Of a stretch of 5,521 nt of DNA, positions 1 through 5,008 are shown in pieces. The notes beneath the pieces were generated by a model. It did no database searches and was not told the DNA's origin. It was given only the letters and a program-made list of their open reading frames with translations. The first letter of the stretch is position 1; each line of letters begins with the position of its first letter. The DNA is from Hyphomicrobiales bacterium (GTDB lineage Bacteria; Pseudomonadota; Alphaproteobacteria; Rhizobiales; OSC116): assembly GCA_013214985.1 (NCBI GenBank), contig JABSRY010000190.1, positions 1 through 5,521 on the forward strand, written 5' to 3'. The translations under genes and the position numbers were made by a program.

Positions 1-597
1 GGTGCAGGTAAACGCCTCATCACTGGCGAAAGCTTGTTTACCACCGTGTTTACCCATCAAGGGCAAGGCAAGGCCAAAGTGTCATTTGCAGCCCCTTATG
101 CAGGGCATATAATCCCCATAAAGTTAGACAAAATTGGCGGCAAAATCATTTGCCAAAAAGATGCGTTCTTATGCGCTGCCAAAGGCGTATCCATCGGCGT
201 TCATTTTCAAAAGAAAATTTTGACAGGCCTATTTGGTGGTGAAGGTTTTATCATGCAAAGCCTAGAAGGCGATGGGTGGGCATTCATACATGCGGGCGGC
301 ACGTTGGTGGAACACCAGCTAAAAGCAGGCGAAGTTTTACACGTCGATACAGGCTGCCTAGCAGCGATGGAGCCAACGGTTGATATGGATGTAGAACGCG
401 CAGGCAATATTAAATCAATGATATTTGGCGGCGAAGGTGTGTTCTTTGCCCGTCTACAAGGCCCAGGTAAAGTATGGATTCAATCCCTACCATTCTCTCG
501 CCTCGCAGGCCGCATGATGGCCAATTCAAGAGGCGGCAAAGGCGAAGGCTCAATCCTAGGCGGCATCGGCGGCCTACTAGACGGCGACAATTTCTAA
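1..597 (+). CDS. TIGR00266/AIM24-family protein, 3' part (5' end outside window)
   Basis: The reading frame is open from base 1 and ends at TAA 595-597, giving 198 residues with no start in view. It begins GAGKRLITGES, which in this family lies well inside the protein, so I infer that roughly the first 50-60 residues are missing. A TTG at base 34 is in frame but sits inside this conserved block and is not the start. Family hallmarks seen in order are FAAPYAGHIIPI, QKDAFLCAAKG, the glycine-rich GGEGFIMQSLEGDG, FIHAGGTLVEHQL, VDTGCLAAMEP, FGGEGVFFARLQGPGKVWIQ, SLPFSRLAGRM and a Gly-rich tail ending LLDGDNF. The family folds as a beta-rich barrel related to mitochondrial AIM24. Its bacterial role is not established, and I assign no reaction. 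Base composition is visibly more GC-rich than the genes that follow. The gene converges with the RTX gene, 24 nt between the two stop codons. Confidence 0.93.
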   Translation, partial: GAGKRLITGESLFTTVFTHQGQGKAKVSFAAPYAGHIIPIKLDKIGGKIICQKDAFLCAAKGVSIGVHFQKKILTGLFGGEGFIMQSLEGDGWAFIHAGGTLVEHQLKAGEVLHVDTGCLAAMEPTVDMDVERAGNIKSMIFGGEGVFFARLQGPGKVWIQSLPFSRLAGRMMANSRGGKGEGSILGGIGGLLDGDNF

Positions 598-605
598 TAT
601 CACAT

Positions 606-638
606 ATTATGAAGGCCGACACTAAAGGCCTTCATAAT
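606..638. terminator. Convergent-gene hairpin, putative bidirectional terminator
   Basis: A perfect 12-bp inverted repeat (ATTATGAAGGCC, 606-617, with GGCCTTCATAAT, 627-638) flanks a 9-nt loop, 618-626. It starts 9 nt after the stop of the plus-strand gene. The minus-strand RTX gene ends inside it: its TAG (622-624) is in the loop and its last codons form one arm. Neither side has a clear T-run, so intrinsic termination may be weak; the hairpin may instead stabilise 3' ends. The symmetry is seen directly, the terminator function is inferred. Confidence 0.6.
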
Positions 639-1830
639 TATACCCGGCGTCATCGCCAAGCCAACTCAAAAAATCTGCTTCATCATTAAACTTCGCCTGC
701 TCAGGCGCCGCCAAATCATCCCAAATTTCTTTCACATCTATACTAGTGGTGGTTCTGTTAATTCCAGAACCTTCTACCAATTCAATATTCTCAATCGAAT
801 TCAAATAATACACACCAAGGTCATGGCTAAATATAATTTTCCCACTATCCTTCTGAATTGCATATCCTATATGATTATCTTCCGTAACATTCTCATCTTT
901 ATGAAGATTAAGTCTACCTTTTAAAACATCAACGCCTTCCCCACCGTTTATATGGTTAGTGTCCCCAAACGAATAAGAAATGTCAAATGTGTCATTTCCC
1001 GCGCCACCATATAAAAGGTCATTTCCCTCGCCACCATCTATAACATCATTACCATCACCACCATATATAACATCATTGCCAAACCCACCATCAAGCTGAT
1101 CATTACCAGATAATCCATAAAGAAAGTCATTCCCGTAACTGCCATTAAGTGTATTATTTTCGCTATTTCCAGTTAAGTTATCAGCATGACTTGTGCCATA
1201 AATGTTTTCAATAGATATAAGCTTATCGCCCTCAGCATCGCCGTTAAGTCCTATATTTGTAGTTAAATTAATAATTATACCTGAAGGTGAATCCAAATAG
1301 CGTGCCGTATCCTCACCCAAACCACCATCTAAAATGTCAGCACCACTGCCGCCTGTAAGCCAGTCATTTCCGCCATCCCCTATAAGGGTGTCATCGCCAG
1401 CATTGCCATCAAGCCCATTTTCATAATCATCCCCTACCAAAAGGTCATTATATTGAGAGCCTATTAAGTGGTTGATATTAGACAAAACATCCCCTTCAGC
1501 ATGCCCTCCAACACCTGTTTGTCCATCTAAATATGCTTTAACACCAACATTTGAGCGCGCATAATCAACAGTAGAGTAAATGTTATGGTGGTTGTATCCA
1601 GTTATAGTATCAGCGCCAAAGCTAGAGTAGAAGATTTCCCTTTCTCCACCATTTGTTGGCGCCATTACATCATCGCCATTAGTACCATGATAATGTTTCT
1701 CATCACCCAACAAAACTGCAAGGTCTATACAGCCCGTTAAAAGCGCAGGAAGGCTGGTAAGGGTTAGAAATTTCAAGTTTTTATGTTTGAGTATTTTTTT
1801 AGTGTTATTTAAAGTAATTGATTGTTTCAT
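622..1830 (-). CDS. RTX (hemolysin-type) calcium-binding protein with a lipoprotein signal peptide
   Basis: 402 residues. The N-terminus has a basic stretch (KKILKHKNLK, 11-20), a short hydrophobic core and the lipobox LLTG-C with Cys34, as in a signal peptidase II substrate. Residue +2 is Ile, so there is no Asp+2 inner-membrane retention signal of the E. coli type. Fourteen nonapeptides of the GGxGxDxLx type follow, six at 124-177 and eight at 212-283; these form Ca2+-binding parallel beta-rolls. Each block is preceded by a related linker (about 87-123 and 175-211). Residues 284-402 are acidic, resemble no domain I recognise and end NYEGL. There is no enzymatic domain. GAGAAGG lies 4 nt before the ATG. 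The gene follows pgeF by 21 nt and is probably read from the same transcript. I infer an envelope-anchored Ca2+-binding protein, possibly adhesive or structural. RTX proteins normally lack N-terminal signals and use type I secretion; no such transporter is in the window. Confidence 0.92.
   Translation of the reverse strand: MKQSITLNNTKKILKHKNLKFLTLTSLPALLTGCIDLAVLLGDEKHYHGTNGDDVMAPTNGGEREIFYSSFGADTITGYNHHNIYSTVDYARSNVGVKAYLDGQTGVGGHAEGDVLSNINHLIGSQYNDLLVGDDYENGLDGNAGDDTLIGDGGNDWLTGGSGADILDGGLGEDTARYLDSPSGIIINLTTNIGLNGDAEGDKLISIENIYGTSHADNLTGNSENNTLNGSYGNDFLYGLSGNDQLDGGFGNDVIYGGDGNDVIDGGEGNDLLYGGAGNDTFDISYSFGDTNHINGGEGVDVLKGRLNLHKDENVTEDNHIGYAIQKDSGKIIFSHDLGVYYLNSIENIELVEGSGINRTTTSIDVKEIWDDLAAPEQAKFNDEADFLSWLGDDAGYNYEGL
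982..1197 (-). repeat. Second RTX nonapeptide block, eight repeats
   Basis: Codons 212-283 form eight contiguous 9-residue units with no insertions. The last five (GLSGNDQLD, GGFGNDVIY, GGDGNDVID, GGEGNDLLY, GGAGNDTFD) are near-canonical, so this is the block most likely to bind Ca2+ strongly. The first two (GTSHADNLT, GNSENNTLN) are degenerate. The DNA is correspondingly repetitive (recurring 'ccaccat' and 'catcatt' on the plus strand), a likely site for copy-number change. Confidence 0.93.
1300..1461 (-). repeat. First RTX nonapeptide block, six repeats
   Basis: Codons 124-177 form six contiguous 9-residue units beginning GSQYNDLLV, GDDYENGLD, GNAGDDTLI, GDGGNDWLT, GGSGADILD and GGLGEDTAR. 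The Gly/Asp positions match the RTX consensus best in units 3-5; the outer units are degenerate. Confidence 0.9.
1732..1830 (-). other. Lipoprotein signal peptide of the RTX protein
   Basis: Codons 1-33. The n-region is long and basic, the h-region is FLTLTSLPALL, and the lipobox L-T-G precedes Cys34 (TGT at 1731-1729). The n-region of 20 residues is longer than usual, but no later ATG exists before the lipobox. Lipidation would need Lgt, which is encoded upstream on the same strand. Confidence 0.75.
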
Positions 1831-1834
1831 ATAG

Positions 1835-1841
1835 CCTTCTC
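1835..1841 (-). promoter_or_regulatory. Ribosome binding site of the RTX gene
   Basis: GAGAAGG on the minus strand lies 4 nt upstream of the ATG (1830-1828). This supports that start even though it makes the signal-peptide n-region long. It lies in the 21-nt gap after pgeF, which leaves little room for a separate promoter. Confidence 0.6.
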
Positions 1842-1851
1842 ATTATTAAAG

Positions 1852-2658
1852 TTAGTCCCTAATCATAATAACTGACAATTGTCGTCCGTTTTTTGCATGG
1901 TTTTTATGGGTAGCGCGGCGGTGGGAGAAAAATAAATTATCGTTTTCATAAGTATCAATTTGTAAATGTTCAATATGCCGAATACCGCTATTATATAGTA
2001 TCTTGGCGACTAAGCCAGATAGGTTAAACATATAATGTTTCGCCCGTTTTGCGGGTAAAAAATAGGCCGAATATTCTAAATTTTGTGTTTTAAATTTAAG
2101 CATTAATTCGCGCTCAACTTCGTAAGAACTACCAGCAATTGCAGGACCAACAGCAGCCCGTATTTGGTTTAATTCTGCACCTAATTCGACCATTTTTTTA
2201 ACCGTATTTTGCACAATGCCTTTATAAGTGCTCGGCCAACCCGCGTGGATAGAACCGATAATATCCCCATTTTCTGAGCTTAATATAATTGGCACACAAT
2301 CGGCCGTCCTAATACCCAAGGCCAAGCCTTTTTGTGTTGTTACAATCGCATCTGCTATAGGTACAGAGTTCATAGCGCCCGAAACAGCATGATACACATC
2401 GGCTTCATGCACTTGTTTTACGCCAAATAAACGACTGCGCGAAATAGCAAAGCTTTTTGCAACAATGTTCATATTTTGATTAATATAATCTGGATTATCG
2501 AGCGACATTTCGGGCAAAGCACAATTTAACGACGCAAATTCATAGGTCGATACGCCGCCCTGTGATGTTAAAAAACCATGCTTTAAAGCAGGGATTTTAT
2601 TTAAAATTTTAGCTTGAAAACACGGTGTTTTACCGATATTTGTTAAGTTTTCGATCAT
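1852..2658 (-). CDS. pgeF: Peptidoglycan editing factor PgeF (laccase-domain/YfiH family, purine nucleoside phosphorylase-like)
   Basis: Family known from E. coli YfiH and human LACC1. Members have purine nucleoside phosphorylase/adenosine deaminase activity, and YfiH guards against wrong amino-acid incorporation into peptidoglycan precursors; older databases call it polyphenol oxidase. Numbering from the ATG chosen here, the signature residues are present: GVKQVHEADV with His84, IRTADCVPII with Cys121 and SIHAGW with His138, the metal-binding His/Cys/His triad. VGPAIAGSSYEV and the C-terminal FFSHRRATHKNHAKNGRQLS also match. Length is 268 residues, normal for the family. I chose ATG 2658-2656 because AAAGGGA lies 6 nt before it; the in-frame TTG two codons upstream (2664) would abut the Shine-Dalgarno. 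After HAGW the usual Arg/Lys-Gly is replaced by Pro-Ser. It sits downstream of lgt and the methyltransferase and probably belongs to the same transcription unit. The enzyme is expected to be cytoplasmic, since no signal peptide is seen. Confidence 0.95.
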   Translation of the reverse strand: MIENLTNIGKTPCFQAKILNKIPALKHGFLTSQGGVSTYEFASLNCALPEMSLDNPDYINQNMNIVAKSFAISRSRLFGVKQVHEADVYHAVSGAMNSVPIADAIVTTQKGLALGIRTADCVPIILSSENGDIIGSIHAGWPSTYKGIVQNTVKKMVELGAELNQIRAAVGPAIAGSSYEVERELMLKFKTQNLEYSAYFLPAKRAKHYMFNLSGLVAKILYNSGIRHIEHLQIDTYENDNLFFSHRRATHKNHAKNGRQLSVIMIRD

Positions 2659-2664
2659 TTTCAA

Positions 2665-2671
2665 TCCCTTT
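2665..2671 (-). promoter_or_regulatory. Ribosome binding site that decides the pgeF start
   Basis: AAAGGGA on the minus strand is followed by six bases (TTGAAA) and then ATG. That spacing suits the ATG at 2658 and is too short for the TTG at 2664, which is immediately adjacent. Confidence 0.65.
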
Positions 2672-2780
2672 TTACTAGATATATGTCAATAAATCGGCAT
2701 TTTCGTACATTTTTAGTGCCAAAAATCATCTATTTTAGTTGTTTTTAACGGGTTTTATAGGTTTTTGAGAGCATTTATAG

Positions 2781-3869
2781 CTATTCTAGCCCAAAGCCAG
2801 CGGGGATAAAATCATTTTCATTAATATTTTGAATGCATAAAACTTTAAATAAGTTACCCATTTGATCTTCGCCAACTAATCTATTTAGAGCTTCGGTAAT
2901 TTCTATTTCTTTATCTGGGTTTTTACGAATAAGCATCTGCGCTCGCAAACTTATAGCCAATTCGTTTAAAAATTTAGCCTGAGTGGTGACTGGGTTGGCA
3001 ATTAGACCTTGTTTTTTAGCAGCTTCTGTTAGAATACTAAAATTAACATGCGCGGATATATCTTGTTCGCCCAAATTTTCGAATATTTTTGAATATTTAT
3101 GCTCTTTTACCGCCTGTAAAGTATCACCAAATCCATGCCCATTATGCCCATAATCAATAATTAAACAAAGCCCTTGATTAATTTTTAAAATATCGGATAT
3201 CTTGTTTAAATAAAAAACAGATGCAGGGCTTTCTTCAAAAATAACCCCATCGGCAGCGCGGTTTTTTAACAAATCTGGCAAGTTGGGTTCAACTGGTTTC
3301 ATCGACAAAGTTGGTACAACTTTATCATCTTTAACATCGACCATTCTTTCGAACCATCTATCATCCAAATATTCAAATTGGCTGATGGGTAATGCGTCAA
3401 AAAATTCATTGGCAATAAATAAGCTAGGCATTTGATCCATATCATCTTTTAGATCATCCAAGTTTTTATGCCAAACAATATCATTAGCAAATTCTGCCAA
3501 ATTTTCTTGTTGCAGGCTAATGAGTTTTTCACTCATTTCTACCATATGAATTTCTAATTTAAATTGCTTTTTAAACCGTGACATTGCACGCAATATATCG
3601 GCCATTAATGTGCCGCGCCCTGGCCCCAATTCTATTAAATTATAACTGTCAGATTTAGGCATTTTACCAATTGCATCCACCAACCATAGCCCAATAATTT
3701 CGCCAAACATTTGGCTAATTTCAGGCGCAGTTGTAAAATCACCGTCCTTACCAAACACTTCGGATTTCATATAATATCCGTGGGTGGGGTGGGACAAGCA
3801 AATTTGCATAAATTCGCTAATGCTAATCATGCCTTTTTCGGCAATGTAATTTTTTAAGATATTTTCCAT
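2781..3869 (-). CDS. Class I SAM-dependent methyltransferase, MidA/NDUFAF7 (DUF185) family
   Basis: 362 residues, a full-length member. Motifs in order are HPTHGYYM (27-34), the diagnostic GDFTTAPEISQMFGE (43-57), the SAM-binding glycine loop in LIELGPGRGTLM (78-89), acidic Glu111 ending the next strand (HMVEMS), NEFFDALP (154-161), IDYGH (238-242), GDTLQAV (248-254), DISAHVNF (270-277) and MGNLFKV (337-343). The eukaryotic relative NDUFAF7 methylates an arginine of complex I subunit NDUFS2. Whether bacterial members act on the NDUFS2 homologue NuoD is not settled, so the substrate here is inference. The start follows the lgt stop by 4 nt; the TAG and the next G form a minimal Shine-Dalgarno (TAGG) 3 nt before the ATG, suggesting translational coupling. 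About 120 nt of AT-rich DNA separates it from pgeF. It is probably cytoplasmic, as no signal peptide or membrane segment is evident. Confidence 0.94.
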   Translation of the reverse strand: MENILKNYIAEKGMISISEFMQICLSHPTHGYYMKSEVFGKDGDFTTAPEISQMFGEIIGLWLVDAIGKMPKSDSYNLIELGPGRGTLMADILRAMSRFKKQFKLEIHMVEMSEKLISLQQENLAEFANDIVWHKNLDDLKDDMDQMPSLFIANEFFDALPISQFEYLDDRWFERMVDVKDDKVVPTLSMKPVEPNLPDLLKNRAADGVIFEESPASVFYLNKISDILKINQGLCLIIDYGHNGHGFGDTLQAVKEHKYSKIFENLGEQDISAHVNFSILTEAAKKQGLIANPVTTQAKFLNELAISLRAQMLIRKNPDKEIEITEALNRLVGEDQMGNLFKVLCIQNINENDFIPAGFGLE

Positions 3870-3873
3870 AAAC

Positions 3874-4710
3874 CTATTTAAAACTCTCTGCTTTTATGCG
3901 CGCAGCATTGCTGGTTACTACAAAATAAATACCTAATAATAGCATAGGGATAGAAAGAATCATTCCCTGTGTGATAAACTCGAAATAATAGCCAATTTGT
4001 TGATCTGGCACACGGAAAAACTCAACAAAAATACGGCTAACGCTATAAAGAATGCCAAACACCCCAGCGGTTAAACCTGGGCGTTTAAAGCTTTTAAACT
4101 TCCAAACCAAGATGCTAAGAATAATAAGCGTGAACAGGCCCTCTAGCGCCGCTTCATATAATTGGCTAGGATGGCGCGGTACGCCCCCACCCGCAGGAAA
4201 ACGCACAGCCCATGCCACATTTGTTACATTTCCATATAATTCGCCATTAACAAAATTGGCGATGCGGCCAATTAACAAACCAATGGGTAATGCTGCGGCC
4301 GCTAAATCGAATATATGTCGGTAATAGATTTTTTTAACTCGTGAAAAAACTAAGAGAATTAAGGCCGAAAATAAAATGCCACCATGGATGGACATGCCAC
4401 CATCCCATACCATAAATATTTTTAGTGGGTTTTCGATAAAATATGACAAATTATAGAATAAGACATAACCAAGCCTACCGCCAAAAAACACACCCAAAAA
4501 AGCATAAAAGCCAAGGTCATCAACCGTTTCGGACTTAATATTTGGGTTTTTTTGCCACAAAGATGTCGTTTTACTTAATTTTTTAATGTAAAAAATTGCC
4601 AATAATAGGCTAACTAAATATGCTAGCCCGTACCATTTAACCGATAAAGGCCCAAGTGAAAACGCCACAGGGTCTATATTTGGGAAGGCTAACCCAATTT
4701 CATTTTTCAT
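3874..4710 (-). CDS. lgt: Prolipoprotein diacylglyceryl transferase Lgt
   Basis: Inner-membrane enzyme that moves a diacylglyceryl group from phosphatidylglycerol to the lipobox cysteine, the first step of lipoprotein maturation. 278 residues with about seven hydrophobic segments. Family signatures seen are VKWYGLAY (24-31, with Tyr27), FLGVFFGGRLGYVLFYN (71-87), WDGGMSIHGG (102-111, with His109), the signature GRIANFVNGELYG (148-160, with Arg149, Asn152, Asn155, Glu157, Gly160), RHPSQLYEA (179-187) and FVEFFRVPDQQIG (228-240, with Arg233, matching the essential Arg239 of E. coli as I align it). No key residue is missing. The start is ATG 4710-4708, preceded by a weak GAGA. A promoter candidate lies about 28 nt upstream, so lgt is the likely first gene of the leftward unit lgt-methyltransferase-pgeF-RTX. 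The RTX protein at the end of that unit has a lipobox and would be a substrate. Confidence 0.97.
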   Translation of the reverse strand: MKNEIGLAFPNIDPVAFSLGPLSVKWYGLAYLVSLLLAIFYIKKLSKTTSLWQKNPNIKSETVDDLGFYAFLGVFFGGRLGYVLFYNLSYFIENPLKIFMVWDGGMSIHGGILFSALILLVFSRVKKIYYRHIFDLAAAALPIGLLIGRIANFVNGELYGNVTNVAWAVRFPAGGGVPRHPSQLYEAALEGLFTLIILSILVWKFKSFKRPGLTAGVFGILYSVSRIFVEFFRVPDQQIGYYFEFITQGMILSIPMLLLGIYFVVTSNAARIKAESFK

Positions 4711-4737
4711 GTGATTCTCATATTTTTACGAATAATA

Positions 4738-4765
4738 ATTTTAAATATAGATAAACATATGTCAG
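4738..4765 (-). promoter_or_regulatory. Candidate sigma-70-type promoter for lgt
   Basis: On the minus strand CTGACA (4765-4760, 5/6 to TTGACA) is followed by a 16-nt spacer and TAAAAT (4743-4738, 5/6 to TATAAT). Transcription would start near 4731, leaving a leader of about 20 nt before the lgt ATG. The DNA is AT-rich, which raises the chance of accidental matches. Confidence 0.5.
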
Positions 4766-4779
4766 CAATAAGGCTAGAT

Positions 4780-4801
4780 AAAAATAGTAGGCTTGCCTGC
4801 T
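4780..4801 (-). terminator. Small hairpin plus T-run, putative minus-strand terminator
   Basis: Read on the minus strand, AGCAGGC-AA-GCCTACT (4801-4786) forms a stem of six to seven pairs including one G-T pair, followed by ATTTTTAT. The stem begins directly after the TAG of the short minus-strand ORF. The stem is short and would have a loop of about 4 nt after opening one pair. No large minus-strand gene precedes it, so it either ends a short transcript or is fortuitous. Confidence 0.35.
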
Positions 4802-4903
4802 CTATTGGAAATAATAATTTAGTTTATATTTATGTTGCGTTCTACTCGATTTTTGTAAAAGCCTAACAGAGCCACAATTAAAGACCTGTTTATCATCATA
4901 CAT
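4802..4903 (-). CDS. Possible small ORF of 33 codons, function unknown
   Basis: Short minus-strand frame beginning MYDDKQVFN and ending NYYFQ, then TAG (4804-4802). In its favour: AGGTGAG (4918-4912), a strong Shine-Dalgarno match, lies 8 nt before the ATG, and a hairpin with a T-run follows the stop with no gap. Against it: the peptide resembles nothing I know, has no signal peptide or membrane segment, is rich in Lys/Arg/Gln/Tyr as AT-rich random frames often are, and no good promoter is evident upstream. Another frame of the same strand overlaps it (open from 4983 to the stop at 4819-4821) and looks more protein-like but lacks a well-placed start. It could be a leader peptide, a small protein, part of a small RNA, or chance. 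Confidence 0.22.
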   Translation of the reverse strand: MYDDKQVFNCGSVRLLQKSSRTQHKYKLNYYFQ

Positions 4904-4924
4904 TCTGTAAGCTCACCTAGTTGT

Positions 4925-4942
4925 TCATTTAACTCATTTAAC
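4925..4942. repeat. Tandem 9-bp direct repeat (TCATTTAAC x2) at the rightward promoter
   Basis: Two exact, adjacent copies of TCATTTAAC at 4925-4933 and 4934-4942. The second overlaps the candidate -35 box (4938-4943). The wider 4921-4944 segment is also bounded by an inverted pair, TTGTT and AACAA. The position suits an operator for a regulator of the oxidoreductase gene; that role is inferred. Confidence 0.5.
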
Positions 4943-4966
4943 AATATTCGAAAAATAGGATATAAA
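4938..4966 (+). promoter_or_regulatory. Candidate sigma-70-type promoter for the oxidoreductase gene
   Basis: TTAACA (4938-4943, 5/6 to consensus) is followed by an optimal 17-nt spacer and TATAAA (4961-4966, 5/6 to TATAAT). The start of transcription would be near 4973, giving a leader of about 36 nt before the ATG at 5009. It is the best promoter match I saw in the window. Confidence 0.6.
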
Positions 4967-4992
4967 TTAATTTGCTTTGTATATTACAGTAT

Positions 4993-4997
4993 AAGGA
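4993..4997 (+). promoter_or_regulatory. Ribosome binding site of the oxidoreductase gene
   Basis: AAGGA lies 11 nt before the ATG at 5009, slightly long spacing. No other in-frame ATG, GTG or TTG occurs between it and the promoter, so the start is well constrained. Confidence 0.5.
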
Positions 4998-5008
4998 TTA
5001 AATCAAAC

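Larger units (their letters stand above)
4711..5008. other. Divergent, AT-rich intergenic region between lgt and the oxidoreductase gene
   Basis: 298 nt with no large gene. It holds a leftward promoter candidate for lgt, a rightward promoter candidate for the oxidoreductase, a tandem 9-bp repeat at the rightward -35 box, and a possible 33-codon minus-strand ORF followed directly by a hairpin with a T-run. These are listed separately. I saw no tRNA, riboswitch-like fold or insertion sequence end. Confidence 0.8.

Noticed and set aside
34..36. TTG as the start of the first gene
   Set aside because: The frame is open upstream to base 1 and encodes GAGKRLITGES, a conserved internal block of the family; the true start is outside the window.
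207..689. Three further ORFs overlapping the first gene and its 3' end (minus 207-407, minus 410-622, plus 474-689)
   Set aside because: All overlap the conserved TIGR00266 or RTX coding sequence in other frames and have low-complexity Arg/Ser/Pro-rich translations.
622..1830. Reading the RTX protein as a secreted toxin or protease with a type I secretion system
   Set aside because: No catalytic domain, acylation module or transporter gene is visible, and the N-terminus is a lipoprotein signal.
2684..2689. Perfect TTGACA on the minus strand in the gap upstream of pgeF, a possible -35 box
   Set aside because: The hexamer 17 nt downstream is GATTGA, a poor -10, and it would fall on the pgeF start region, leaving no leader for the Shine-Dalgarno.
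2704..2721. TTGGCAC on the minus strand, resembling a sigma-54 -24 element
   Set aside because: The -12 element (TTGC-like) is missing at the needed distance.
4052..4324. 90-codon plus-strand ORF inside lgt
   Set aside because: It is antisense to the most conserved part of Lgt, and its translation looks like no known protein.
4711..5008. Riboswitch, tRNA or mobile-element end in the divergent intergenic region
   Set aside because: No cloverleaf, long stems, target-site duplication or terminal inverted repeats could be found by eye.
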